A stretch of DNA of 64,000 nt from contig NZ_CP133111.1 of assembly GCF_033001325.1 (NCBI RefSeq), forward strand, positions 3,798,501 through 3,862,500, given 5' to 3'. The notes under the pieces were generated by a model. That model was not told the DNA's origin, did not search any database, and saw nothing but the letters and a program-made list of their open reading frames with translations. Numbering within the stretch: the stretch's first letter is position 1; each line of letters starts with the position of its first letter. Below are positions 25,282 through 34,012 of this stretch, in pieces. A program made the position numbers and the translations under genes. The stretch comes from Rhodopseudomonas sp. BAL398. GTDB lineage: Bacteria; Pseudomonadota; Alphaproteobacteria; Rhizobiales; Xanthobacteraceae.

Positions 25282-25767
25282 TCAATCCGCGTTGATCGGT
25301 AGTGCACCATTGGCGCGGTAGCTGCGCATCGCGAAGCTGGAGCGGATATCGCGCACCGTCGGCAGCGACAGGAACCGGCGCAGCACGGTGGATTCGTAGG
25401 TCGCCATGTCGGGCACCACGATCTCGACCAGGAAGTCGGCCTCGCCGGAAACCAGATGGCAGCCGACCACTTCGGGCATCGCCAGCACGGCGGTGACGAA
25501 GGCCTCTTCATTGTGGCGGGAATGACGATCGACCCGCACGCCCGCGAACACGGTGAGGCCGAGCCCGATGGCCTGCCGGTCCAGCACCGTGCGGTAGCCC
25601 TCGATCGCGCCGCCGGCCTCGAGCAATTTGACCCGGCGCAGACAGGGCGACGGCGACAGCCCGACCCGCTCGGCCAGCGCGACATTCGGCAAGCGGGCGT
25701 CTTGCTGCAGCGCCTGGAGGATCTTGCGGTCGATGCGATCCAGCGTCGTCTTGGCAGCATCGCTCAT
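25282..25767 (-). CDS. Lrp/AsnC family transcriptional regulator
   Basis: A 161-residue feast/famine regulator. The N-terminal helix-turn-helix (LDRIDRKILQALQQDARLPNVALAERVGLSPSPCLRRVKLLE) is followed by the RAM ligand-binding domain (VVGCHLVSGEADFLVEIVVPDMATYE). It is divergent from methionine gamma-lyase across 108 bases containing a paired dyad, so it very likely controls that gene, with an amino acid such as methionine as the candidate ligand. Genomic pairing of Lrp regulators with their target enzyme is common. Confidence 0.93.
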   Translation of the reverse strand: MSDAAKTTLDRIDRKILQALQQDARLPNVALAERVGLSPSPCLRRVKLLEAGGAIEGYRTVLDRQAIGLGLTVFAGVRVDRHSRHNEEAFVTAVLAMPEVVGCHLVSGEADFLVEIVVPDMATYESTVLRRFLSLPTVRDIRSSFAMRSYRANGALPINAD

Positions 25768-25791
25768 TCAACAGGCCTCGCTAAAGCATAA

Positions 25792-25851
25792 ATGCCAAAA
25801 ATCATCGCCACAACAGATCACTTTGGTACAATCGACACAATGTTTTGGCAT
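25792..25851. promoter_or_regulatory. Probable Lrp operator between regulator and methionine gamma-lyase
   Basis: A perfect inverted repeat ATGCCAAAA (25792-25800) and TTTTGGCAT (25843-25851) has half-sites 51 bases apart centre to centre, close to five helical turns, as expected for an Lrp octamer wrapping DNA. A third related TTTGG lies between them. It sits 24 bases before the gamma-lyase ATG. Confidence 0.65.
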
Positions 25852-25875
25852 AGGCTGGGGGCAAAGGAGCCAGCG

Positions 25876-27075
25876 ATGTCCAGCAATCAGCGCCCACGGG
25901 GATTTTCGACCCGCGCCATCCATGAGGGTTATGATCCGCTCGACTATCACGGCGCGCTGAATCCGCCGGTGTTTCTGACCTCGACCTATGCGTTCGATCG
26001 CTCCGACACCGGCTCCAGCCGCTTCGCCGGCACCGAGGCCGGCTATATCTACAGCCGGGTCGGCAACCCCACCGTCAGCGTACTGGAAACCCGGCTCGCC
26101 TCGCTCGAGGACGGCGAAGCCGCACTGGCGACATCGTCCGGCATGGGCGCGATCACGGCGGTGATCTGGACCTTGCTGAAAGCCGGCGACGAGATCGTCG
26201 CCGACCAGACGCTGTATGGCTGCACCTTCGCGCTGCTGCATCACCAGATCGCCCGCTTCGGCATCAATACGCGCTTCGTCGATCTCACCGACCCGGCCAA
26301 TCTGCGCGATGCGATCACCGCCAAGACCCGGCTGGTGCTCACCGAGACGCCGTCAAATCCCAACATGAGGGTGGTCGATATCGCCGCCACCGCCGAAATC
26401 TGCCGGCGCGCCGGCGTGCTGCTCGTGGTCGACAACACCTATTGCACGCCCTATCTGCAGCGGCCGCTCGCGCTCGGCGCCGACATCGTGGTGCATTCGG
26501 CCACCAAATATCTCGGCGGTCACGGCGATCTCTTGGCCGGCGCCGTCATCGCCAGCAAGGAGCTGATCGACCAGTTTCGCTTCGTCGGCATCAAGGAGCT
26601 GAACGGCGCCTGCATCTCCGCATTCGATGCGTTCCTGGTACTGCGCGGGCTGAAGACGCTGACGCTGCGGATGGACCGGCACTGCGAAAGCGCGTTGCGC
26701 CTGGCGCATGATCTGGAGGGCCACCGCGCTGTCGAGCGGGTGTATTATCCCGGGCTCGACAGCCATCCGCAGCACGCGCTAGCACGCCGGCAGATGAGCG
26801 CGTTCGGCGGCATGATCGCGATCGAACTGGCCGGCGGCCTCGACGCCGGCAAGGCCTTCATGGACGCGGTGCGGCTGGTGACCCGTGCGGTCAGCCTCGG
26901 CGACGCCGAAACCCTGGTGCAACACCCGGCCAGCATGACGCATTCGACCTATTCGCCCGAGGAGCGCGCCCGCCACGGCTTCACCGACGGGCTGATCCGG
27001 CTGTCGGTCGGACTGGAAGATTACGACGATTTGCGCGCCGATCTGATCGAGGCGCTCGACCAGGTCTGTGACTGA
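25876..27075 (+). CDS. megL: Methionine gamma-lyase
   Basis: A 399-residue PLP enzyme of the Cys/Met metabolism family, the usual length for the enzyme that splits methionine into methanethiol, ammonia and 2-oxobutyrate. The PLP lysine is Lys211 (HSATKYLGGHGD). Cys116 (YGCTF), the residue that marks true methionine gamma-lyases, is present at its canonical number; cystathionine enzymes lack it. AAGGAG (25864-25869) fixes ATG 25876. Upstream in-frame ATG 25792 lies inside the regulator dyad and is rejected. Confidence 0.92.
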   Translation: MSSNQRPRGFSTRAIHEGYDPLDYHGALNPPVFLTSTYAFDRSDTGSSRFAGTEAGYIYSRVGNPTVSVLETRLASLEDGEAALATSSGMGAITAVIWTLLKAGDEIVADQTLYGCTFALLHHQIARFGINTRFVDLTDPANLRDAITAKTRLVLTETPSNPNMRVVDIAATAEICRRAGVLLVVDNTYCTPYLQRPLALGADIVVHSATKYLGGHGDLLAGAVIASKELIDQFRFVGIKELNGACISAFDAFLVLRGLKTLTLRMDRHCESALRLAHDLEGHRAVERVYYPGLDSHPQHALARRQMSAFGGMIAIELAGGLDAGKAFMDAVRLVTRAVSLGDAETLVQHPASMTHSTYSPEERARHGFTDGLIRLSVGLEDYDDLRADLIEALDQVCD

Positions 27076-27129
27076 TACTGCGGGGGTAAGCGCCCGACCG
27101 AAAGTCCGCTCGACGAATTAAGCTACGTC

Positions 27130-27248
27130 GTCATTGCGAGCGGAGGCGGCGCGCAGCGCCGTCCGAACAGCGAAGCAATCCAGGGCGTCATACAGCTACT
27201 TCTCGTGCGGCCCTGGATTGCTTCGTCGCAAGAGCTCCTCGCAATGAC
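27130..27248. repeat. Dispersed inverted repeat, family A copy 1
   Basis: About 119 bases bounded by GTCATTGCGAG and CTCGCAATGAC, with internal GAAGCAATCCAG and CTGGATTGCTTC arms. Related copies lie at 37898-38003, 45238-45378 and 55520-55625. All lie between genes. Confidence 0.85.
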
Positions 27249-27284
27249 GACGGCTCATCCATTGCCCGCTTCTTGAGTGCCGCC

Positions 27285-28481
27285 TCAGAACAGCGGCTGC
27301 ACCCGCGCGACTTTCAGCGGGCCGAGCATCACCACGCCGTCGACGAAGCGCAGCGGGAAGCTGCGGGCAGCCTTGCCTTCCAGCACCGCCGGCTGGCCGA
27401 GCGCGTTGATGCCGGCGGCGACGCCGACATTGGCGTTGCGGCGAACCACCTTTCCGAGTCCGGGAATCGCGCGGTCGAGCGCGCCCATCAGCCTGTTGAG
27501 GTCGTTGGATTTGACGCCCGGCGCGAGCTTGTCGAGCGTGGCCTGCGGCACGCCGTCTTCGAGGATCTTGTCGATGCCGAGCTTGGGGATCACCTTGTCG
27601 ATCCCCGCCACGATCATCTGCAATTCGCCGTCGACATTGCCGCTGGCGGTGAGCCCGAGCGATCCGGTGGCGACCGCGATCATCTCGCCCTGCTGGATCC
27701 GCGCCTTGGTGAATTCGATCCGGCCGCCGGCGGCCTGCAATTCGCGAAACCGCATCGGCCACGGCTTCGGCGAAAAATCCTTCAGCCCGCTCAGCAGCGT
27801 GCGGATCTCGGCGTCGAAACTCTCGGCCAGCAGCGGATGCACGCCCTGGACGCTGGCGCCGGTGAGCTGCAGATCGGTTTCGATCAGGGGCTGGCCGGGC
27901 GTGGGGCCATCGACCATCCGTCCATGCATCTCGACATGACTGGCGCGCGCCAGCGGCGTCGGCACCGTGCCAATGAGGCTTTCGAGCACGGGATCGTCGA
28001 ACACCAGGGCGATCCGCTGCGGCGGCCCCGGCAGCCCGACCACGGAGCTGCGTGCGGTTTTCCAGCGCGCGGTCATCGACACCGGCTGGCCGCGATCGGC
28101 GAAGCTCGCCGGCCCCTTGAATTCGGCGATCAGCCGCGACGGATCATAGACCTGCGCGATAACCAGGATTTCGCCGAGCCTGGCGGTGAGCGGAGTCTGG
28201 CTGGCGGCCTGCGCGGCGGTCTGCGATTTGAGCGCGACGCTGGCATTGGCGCAGCGCACTTCGAGCCGGAACGGAAATCCGGCGACCGAGCGGTCGCCGC
28301 ATTCGATCGCCCGGCCGGCGGCGGCCTCGCGGGCACGCCAGCTGTCGACCGATTGATCGACCTTCGAGGCCGTGTAAAACCAGAAGCCGGTCCAGGCGAT
28401 GGCCGCGACCAGGAGCAGAGCCGGAGCGATGAAGAGAGTCCAAAGTCGACGGCGAGGTGGCACGATGATGTGATCTGACAT
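27285..28481 (-). CDS. DUF2125 domain protein, membrane-anchored
   Basis: A 398-residue protein with one N-terminal membrane helix (LWTLFIAPALLLVAAIAWTGFWFY) preceded by arginines, so the bulk is periplasmic. The remainder matches DUF2125, an alphaproteobacterial family of unknown function: CGDRSVAGFPFRLEVRC near residue 60, then beta-rich repeats resembling AsmA-type lipid-transfer proteins. The AsmA comparison is my impression only. It is divergent from the gamma-glutamylcyclotransferase gene, 48 bases apart. Confidence 0.82.
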   Translation of the reverse strand: MSDHIIVPPRRRLWTLFIAPALLLVAAIAWTGFWFYTASKVDQSVDSWRAREAAAGRAIECGDRSVAGFPFRLEVRCANASVALKSQTAAQAASQTPLTARLGEILVIAQVYDPSRLIAEFKGPASFADRGQPVSMTARWKTARSSVVGLPGPPQRIALVFDDPVLESLIGTVPTPLARASHVEMHGRMVDGPTPGQPLIETDLQLTGASVQGVHPLLAESFDAEIRTLLSGLKDFSPKPWPMRFRELQAAGGRIEFTKARIQQGEMIAVATGSLGLTASGNVDGELQMIVAGIDKVIPKLGIDKILEDGVPQATLDKLAPGVKSNDLNRLMGALDRAIPGLGKVVRRNANVGVAAGINALGQPAVLEGKAARSFPLRFVDGVVMLGPLKVARVQPLF

Positions 28482-28529
28482 CCGGCGACCTTACAGCACA
28501 GAATTTGTCAATTGAGCGATTGAGACGCG

Positions 28530-29108
28530 ATGTCCCCGACTAACCTGCCGAATTCCGACACGCCCAGCGGCGAATTATGGGTTTTCGGCTATGGCTCGCT
28601 GATGTGGCGGCCCGGTTTTGACTTCCTCGAGCAGGTTCCGGCGCGGCTGATCGGCGAGCACCGCGCGCTGTGCGTCTATTCGTTCGACCATCGCGGCACG
28701 CCACAGCGGCCGGGCCTGGTGCTCGGGCTCGATCGCGGCGGCGCCTGCCGCGGCATTGCCTTCCGGGTCGCGGCCGAGAACCGCGACGCCACCATCGCCT
28801 ATCTGCGCGAGCGCGAGCAGACCACCAATGTCTATCGCGAGGTGATGCGCTCGGTGTGGCTGCGCGACGACGCCCGCAGCCGGATCAGCGCGCTGGCCTA
28901 TGTGGTCGATCGCGGCCATGTGCAATATGCCGGCCGGCTGTCGCTGGCCGATCAGGTCCGCTATGTCCGCCAAGGCCACGGTCGTTCGGGCCCGAACCGC
29001 GACTATGTGCTGTCGACCGTGCAGGCGTTGGAAGCCCAGGGCTGTCCCGACCGGCAATTGCACCAGCTCGCCGGACTGCTGCGCGACGACGTCCCACCGC
29101 ATCGCTGA
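28530..29108 (+). CDS. ChaC-type gamma-glutamylcyclotransferase
   Basis: A 192-residue protein that degrades glutathione to 5-oxoproline and Cys-Gly. The substrate loop FGYGSLMWRPGF and the RALCVYSFDHRGTPQRPGLVLGL segment are typical of ChaC. The catalytic glutamate lies in YLREREQTTNVYRE. The length agrees with bacterial ChaC proteins. It is a single gene followed by a repeat block. Confidence 0.9.
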   Translation: MSPTNLPNSDTPSGELWVFGYGSLMWRPGFDFLEQVPARLIGEHRALCVYSFDHRGTPQRPGLVLGLDRGGACRGIAFRVAAENRDATIAYLREREQTTNVYREVMRSVWLRDDARSRISALAYVVDRGHVQYAGRLSLADQVRYVRQGHGRSGPNRDYVLSTVQALEAQGCPDRQLHQLAGLLRDDVPPHR

Positions 29109-29149
29109 TGAATTTGTGCCGAGGTCGTCCGCTCGAGACAAAAGGATGA

Positions 29150-29306
29150 GTCATTCCGGGGCGCGAGCAGCAACAGCTGCAACGAAGGTGTCATTCCGGG
29201 GCGCGAACGGCGCAGCCGTGAGCGAACCCGGAATCTCGCTGAGGCGCCGTGCCTCGCCGCGAGATTCCGGGTTCGCTCGCCCGATGGGCTCGCGCCCCGG
29301 AATGAC
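29150..29306. repeat. Inverted repeat, family C, with an extra left end
   Basis: The main element (29190-29306) is bounded by GTCATTCCGGGGCGCGA and TCGCGCCCCGGAATGAC-type ends with inner arms GCGAACCCGGAATCTCG and CGAGATTCCGGGTTCGC. A second copy of the left end lies at 29150-29168. On RNA it would fold into one long hairpin after the ChaC gene. Confidence 0.75.
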
Positions 29307-29363
29307 GAACTCCAAGGCACTCAATAGACTCGATAGGAAGACTCGATAGGACGTCGCTTCAGA

Positions 29364-30149
29364 TCAAGCCGTCGGGCGCGCCGGTTTCGGCGCCCGGCTC
29401 GGCACCCGGCCGAACAATTGCGCCTGTTCGCGCCGGGCGTCTTCGACCAGCCGGTTGGTGGCGGTCTCGATCGCGGTGCTGACGCGGGTGAGGAATTCGC
29501 GGCGGCGCAATCCGGCCGGCAGCGGGTCGAGGAATTCGACCACCAGCGTGCCGGGATAGCGCATGAAGGTCCGGCGCGGCCAGAACAGGCCGGAATTGAG
29601 CGCCACCGGCAGGCAAGGCACGTCGCAATCGACATAGATCTGGCCGACCCCGGTCTTGTAGTTCGGCGGCGCATCGACCGGCGTGCGGGTGCCTTCCGGA
29701 AAGATGATCAGTTGGCGGCCGCGGCGGACTTCCTCGCCGGCGCGCCGCGCCATCTCGATCAGCGAGCGGCCGCCGACGCCGCGTTTCACGCCGATCATAT
29801 GCGATTTGATCAGGTACCAGCCGAACAGCGGAATATACAACAGCTCGCGCTTGAGGATGTAGAGCGGCTGATCGAAGAATTGCAGCAGCGCGAAGGTCTC
29901 CCACATCGACTGATGCTTCGAAGCGACGATCAGCGGACCCTGCGGAATTTTTTCGAGCCCGCGATATTCGACCTTGATGTTGCACACCACCCGCATCAGC
30001 CAGATGCTGCTGCGGCCCCAATATTTGCCGATATTCATGATGCCCCAGCGCGGCATCAGATAGGTCGGGATGCCGATCAGCACCCAGAATGTCAGCAGCA
30101 GATAGAATAGCACGTTGAAGATCAGCGAACGCAGGAAGATCGAAACCAT
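29364..30149 (-). CDS. 1-acyl-sn-glycerol-3-phosphate acyltransferase family (PlsC-like)
   Basis: A 261-residue inner membrane acyltransferase with one or two N-terminal hydrophobic helices. The acyl-transfer motif is HQSMWE, that is H-X4-E instead of the usual H-X4-D. The glycerophosphate-binding motif FPEGTR is intact. It is the last gene of a ftsE-ftsX-ydcF-plsC run, 12 bases after the ydcF-like stop. The C-terminal 40 residues are basic and proline-rich. The acyl donor is unknown. Confidence 0.87.
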   Translation of the reverse strand: MVSIFLRSLIFNVLFYLLLTFWVLIGIPTYLMPRWGIMNIGKYWGRSSIWLMRVVCNIKVEYRGLEKIPQGPLIVASKHQSMWETFALLQFFDQPLYILKRELLYIPLFGWYLIKSHMIGVKRGVGGRSLIEMARRAGEEVRRGRQLIIFPEGTRTPVDAPPNYKTGVGQIYVDCDVPCLPVALNSGLFWPRRTFMRYPGTLVVEFLDPLPAGLRRREFLTRVSTAIETATNRLVEDARREQAQLFGRVPSRAPKPARPTA

Positions 30150-30161
30150 CGAATAACCCGA

Positions 30162-30893
30162 TCAGTTGGCGAGGGCCGTCGCCGGCTTGGGGCGATTGAG
30201 CGCTTCCGGGGGAGGTTCGGCGGAATCCGGCGCAAGGTCGATGCCGAGATCCGCCAGCCGTACCCGCAGCTCGGCGGCGATATATTTGGCATATTCCGAT
30301 AGCAGCAGCCGGAACGTGCCGCCACTGGTCCACCACGGATCCTCGCGCCATTTGTCGCCCACCACCGCGAAGGGGATCAGCTCGATCTCCGGCATCGCAT
30401 GGGACATTTCGACGATCGCGCGCGGCATGTGGTAATTCGACGTCACCACGATCAGCGACTTGAAGCCGCGTTCATGGGCCCAGCGTTGGGTTTCGGCGGC
30501 ATTGCTGCGGGTATTGACGGCGGAGCGGTCGAGATCGACGCAGCAGGCCAGCCAGGCGCCCTGGCTGTCCGGCAAGGAGCGCGAGATGTCGCTGATGCCG
30601 TTGGCCCGATGCACGCCGGAGATCAGCAGCCGCTTGCCATAGCCGCTGGCGAGCAATTCGATCGCGTCCGCCACCCGCGACGAGCCGCCGGTGAGCACCA
30701 CGATCCCGTCGGCATTGCGGTCCGGCTTCAATTCGGCGCCGCGCAATTGCGACAGAAACGCAACGAAGCCGGCGGCCACACCGACAAAGCCCAGCGCCAT
30801 CAACGCCACGATCGAGGCGCGCAGCCGGCTGGGACGCCGCGGCGATCGCGCGGGTGCGGTGGGGATCGGATGCTGGTCGGCCTGCGAATTCAT
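30162..30893 (-). CDS. YdcF/SanA-like DUF218 family protein
   Basis: A 243-residue protein with a basic N terminus and one membrane helix (ASIVALMALGFVGVAAGFVAFL), so the rest faces the periplasm. The DUF218 fold is marked by DGIVVLTGGSSRVADAIELLASGYGKRLLISG and SNAAETQRWAHERGFKSLIVVTSNYHMPRA. Family members such as SanA and ElyC affect envelope integrity. It lies downstream of ftsX and 12 bases before the plsC-like gene. Confidence 0.85.
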   Translation of the reverse strand: MNSQADQHPIPTAPARSPRRPSRLRASIVALMALGFVGVAAGFVAFLSQLRGAELKPDRNADGIVVLTGGSSRVADAIELLASGYGKRLLISGVHRANGISDISRSLPDSQGAWLACCVDLDRSAVNTRSNAAETQRWAHERGFKSLIVVTSNYHMPRAIVEMSHAMPEIELIPFAVVGDKWREDPWWTSGGTFRLLLSEYAKYIAAELRVRLADLGIDLAPDSAEPPPEALNRPKPATALAN

Positions 30894-31077
30894 CTCCGCC
30901 CGATATACTCCGATTGTGGGTTTCCGGTGCCGTCTCTTTCGACGGCCGGGATGACGGAAAACCCAGGCACTCTACGGCTGTTTCCGGCGAAGGGGAGACC
31001 GCCGCGCGACCTTAATGTGTTTCCAGAATGCGGGGCGCCGCCGATCCGGACCGGCCGCGCGTCTTTCCATCGGCCCC

Positions 31078-32049
31078 TCATTCGATCGCATTGAGGGTCG
31101 AAAATAATGTCCGTCGCGAGGCCAGCGCGGTGATCGCGGCGATCACCACGCCCTGCCCGGCCAGCGCCAGATAGCCGATCGGCCGCAGCGAGAACGTCCC
31201 CAGCAGGGCCGCGAACTGATCCCCGACCGGGGTCCCTGAAAACCAGGTGGCGATCGATTCGGAAAAGCCGAAGCCGAGCATCGCGGCGCCGCCGCCGATC
31301 ACCGCGCCTTGCAATCCGAGCATCAGGAAATGTCGAAAGAAGCGGTTGGCGATATAGCGATCGCCGGCGCCGACGAAATGCAGAACCTCGACGATCGGCC
31401 GGTTCGCCGCCATCGCGCCGCGGGTCGCGAACGACACCGAGATCACGGTGGCGACGATCACCAGCGCCAGGATCGCGATCCCGGCGATCACGGTGGCGCC
31501 GGTCATCGACCGCATCCGCTCGATCCAGGCGCGGTGATCGTCGACGCTGGCGGATGGCGCCTGTTCGGTGACCCGGCGGCGCAGCTCTGCGAGATCGAGC
31601 ACGCTGCCCGGCGCGATCCGCGCCACGATCATCCGCGGCACCGGCAGTTCGTCGAGCGACAGGCCGCTTCCCAGCCACGGCTCCAGCAGCTGGGCGGATT
31701 CCTCCTTGGTGTAGGGCCGCACCTCGACAATGCCGGGCTGGGTCCGCACCGCCTCGGCCACCTGGGTCACGTCGCGCTCGAAGTCGCGACCGGCGACGGG
31801 GCGGACCTGGACGGTGATTTCGCTGGCGACCTCGGCCTGCCATTCGCCGGCGGAGGCGCTGATCAACAGCACCGCGCCGGTGGTGGCCGAGGCCAGAAAG
31901 GTCATGATCGCCACCACCGCGACCAAGGCACGGCCGGCGATCGACGCCCGCGGCACGATCGGCGACAGGTTGCGCGCCCGCACCGGGACCTGCGGACGGT
32001 CATGGCCGAGATCCATCAGCGCGTCGTGGCGATCGTCGTGTCTATTCAC
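31078..32049 (-). CDS. ftsX: Cell division protein FtsX
   Basis: A 323-residue inner membrane protein with four membrane helices: the first at about residues 40-65, then a periplasmic loop (to about 180), then three more. The loop carries EITVQVRPVAG and the PGIVEVRPYTKEES segment typical of FtsX. It pairs with FtsE to control septal cell-wall hydrolases. It lies 45 bases downstream of ftsE on the same strand. Confidence 0.93.
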   Translation of the reverse strand: MNRHDDRHDALMDLGHDRPQVPVRARNLSPIVPRASIAGRALVAVVAIMTFLASATTGAVLLISASAGEWQAEVASEITVQVRPVAGRDFERDVTQVAEAVRTQPGIVEVRPYTKEESAQLLEPWLGSGLSLDELPVPRMIVARIAPGSVLDLAELRRRVTEQAPSASVDDHRAWIERMRSMTGATVIAGIAILALVIVATVISVSFATRGAMAANRPIVEVLHFVGAGDRYIANRFFRHFLMLGLQGAVIGGGAAMLGFGFSESIATWFSGTPVGDQFAALLGTFSLRPIGYLALAGQGVVIAAITALASRRTLFSTLNAIE

Positions 32050-32094
32050 TGCGCTGCCTGTCCATCCCTGCCCGATGGCTGTGTCGATGCGGTC

Positions 32095-32754
32095 CTATTC
32101 ATACACGTGCAGCCGTCCCTGATGCAGCACCAGCCGCCGCGCCTCGTATTGATCCATCAAGGTGATGTCATGGGTGGCGATGACCACCGCGGTCCCGGAT
32201 TTGTTGAGCTCGATGAACAGCCGCAACAGCCGCCGGCCCAGGGTCGGATCGACATTGCCGGTCGGCTCGTCGGCCAGCAGCAGATGCGGCCTGGCGATCA
32301 CCGCCCGGGCGATGGCGGCGCGCTGTTTCTCGCCGCCGGACAGGATCGGCGGCAGCGCATCCATCCGCTCGCCGAGCCCGACCCATTTCAACAGATCGAT
32401 CACCTCCTTGCGGTAGCTCGATTCGGCACGGCCCGTCACCCGGAACGGCAAAGCGACATTCTCATAGGTGGTCATGTGGTCGAGCAGCCGGAAATCCTGC
32501 AGCACGATGCCGATCCGCTGCCGCAGCGCCGCGACGTCGTCCTTGTTGAGCAGCGAGACGTCGTGGCCGAACAGATTCACCAGCCCCCTGGTCGGCCGCA
32601 ACGACAGGAACAACAGCCGCAGCAGCGACGTCTTGCCGGCGCCGGACGGGCCGGTGAGGAACTGGAACGAGTGCGCCGGGATGGTGAAATTGAGATCGCG
32701 CAGGATCTCCGGGCCAAGCCCGTAGCGCAGGCCGACATTTTCGAACCGGACCAT
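32095..32754 (-). CDS. ftsE: Cell division ATP-binding protein FtsE
   Basis: A 219-residue ABC ATPase. Walker A is GPSGAGKTS, the signature LSGGEKQRAAIARA and Walker B LLLADEPTGNVD. The start MVRFENVGLRYG is standard. Directly upstream of ftsX; together they form the FtsEX complex at the division site. Confidence 0.95.
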   Translation of the reverse strand: MVRFENVGLRYGLGPEILRDLNFTIPAHSFQFLTGPSGAGKTSLLRLLFLSLRPTRGLVNLFGHDVSLLNKDDVAALRQRIGIVLQDFRLLDHMTTYENVALPFRVTGRAESSYRKEVIDLLKWVGLGERMDALPPILSGGEKQRAAIARAVIARPHLLLADEPTGNVDPTLGRRLLRLFIELNKSGTAVVIATHDITLMDQYEARRLVLHQGRLHVYE

Positions 32755-32946
32755 ATTCAGCTCCGTTCGAGGTTGACGCGACGGCGACGACGGGACGGCA
32801 GCGGCCGCGGGATCGCCGGGGCTCTCGGCCCCGGCGCCACCAGCGGTGCGGCCGGCTTAGGCCCCGGTTGTGACGCGGTTATGGTTTCCGGTTCGTTAAC
32901 GGACACGGGGTACGATCCCGTCAGCCTCATCTGTCGCGGTTCGCTC

Positions 32947-33843
32947 ATGCACATCGTCTGTCCCCATTGTACGACATCCTATGCGATCGACCCGTCCACT
33001 TTGGGCGATACCGGGCGAACGGTTCGCTGTTCCCGTTGCAAGCAGGTCTGGCTCGCCCGCGCCGAGGACGCCGCCCAGACCGGGGCGCGGGTCGCGGCCA
33101 TGACTGCAAGCGCCGCGCCCGGCCTCGACAATGATCCGGGCTGGGGCGACCTCGGCGACGACAATGAGGCCCCGGAAGTCGATAGCCCCTCGATCAGCAC
33201 CGAAATGCCCGAGGCCAGAACCGAAGCCTGGACCGAGGCCGAGCCCAGCACCGCCTTTACGCCGGCCGCCGAACCCGAAATCCCGCCGCAGCGGCGAGAC
33301 GAGGACTTCGCCGAGACCCGATCCTTCGCCCGGCCGCGTCCACCATCGCGGCTGGCGCGGCTGTTGGGACCGCTCGACAGGCTGGTGAAGCCGGTCAGAT
33401 CGCTGGTCAGCGCCCCGATCGCCTGCGCGGCGATGGGCGCGCTGGTGGTGGCGCTGCTGGTGTGGCGCGCCGACGTGGTGCGGCTGATGCCGCAGACCGC
33501 GACGTTTTTCAAGCTGGTCGGGTTCGAGGTGAATCTGCGACATCTGGCGATCAAGGACGTCAAGATCAGCACGGAGACCGTGGAAAACAAGCCGGTGCTG
33601 GTGATCGAGGGCGTGATCATCGGTCAGGGCCGCAAACCGGCCAGCCTGCCGCGCCTGCGCTTCGTGGTCCGCGACGAGCACGGCACCGAAATCTATGCCT
33701 GGAACGCGGTGCTGGAACAGGCCGTGCTGCGGCCGGGCGAAAAGGCCTGGTTCCGCTCGCGGCTGGCGTCGCCGCCGGCCCAGGCGCGGTCGATCGATAT
33801 CCGCTTCTTCTCCCGGCGCGACATGGCGTCCGGCGCAGCCTAG
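32947..33843 (+). CDS. MJ0042-type zinc-ribbon membrane protein
   Basis: A 298-residue protein. The N-terminal zinc ribbon has two CxxC pairs (CPHCTTSYAID and RCSRCKQVWLAR), the MJ0042 pattern. An acidic, disordered linker follows, then one membrane helix (ACAAMGALVVALLVW, about residues 160-176) and a periplasmic DUF3426-like domain (LPRLRFVVRDEHGTEIYAWN). ATG 32947 places the zinc ribbon at the N terminus as in homologues. Its TAG stop is the first three bases of a repeat element. It is divergent from ftsE. Confidence 0.85.
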   Translation: MHIVCPHCTTSYAIDPSTLGDTGRTVRCSRCKQVWLARAEDAAQTGARVAAMTASAAPGLDNDPGWGDLGDDNEAPEVDSPSISTEMPEARTEAWTEAEPSTAFTPAAEPEIPPQRRDEDFAETRSFARPRPPSRLARLLGPLDRLVKPVRSLVSAPIACAAMGALVVALLVWRADVVRLMPQTATFFKLVGFEVNLRHLAIKDVKISTETVENKPVLVIEGVIIGQGRKPASLPRLRFVVRDEHGTEIYAWNAVLEQAVLRPGEKAWFRSRLASPPAQARSIDIRFFSRRDMASGAA

Positions 33844-33942
33844 GGCAGGATCGCTAGTCTCCGAATCGTTATCCCGCTCTGGCTTGTTGTTTGAGCATGA
33901 TGTTTTCCGAAACCGGGATCCACTTTTAGGGATCATGCCCTA
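33841..33942. repeat. Palindromic repeat whose end supplies a stop codon
   Basis: About 100 bases with near-matching ends TAGGGCAGGATC and GATCATGCCCTA (one mismatch) and an inner GAGCATGAT/ATCATGCCC pairing. This type of element (TTGTTTGAGCATGAT, TTTTCCGAAACCGG) is familiar from Bradyrhizobium-like genomes. Its first bases form the TAG stop of the zinc-ribbon gene. Confidence 0.7.
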
Positions 33943-34012
33943 GGGTCGCGGTCCGCAGCTTGTTCACTTTACCCGGCGGCCGCCGCAGCCGCCGTATTCT
34001 CAGGACGGTCTG

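Noticed and set aside
31309-32946. Long plus-strand open frame running ahead of the zinc-ribbon gene
   Set aside because: It is antisense to ftsX and ftsE, both clear by their motifs, and its translation is low-complexity Arg/His/Gln/Asp. Only the part from 32947 is coding.
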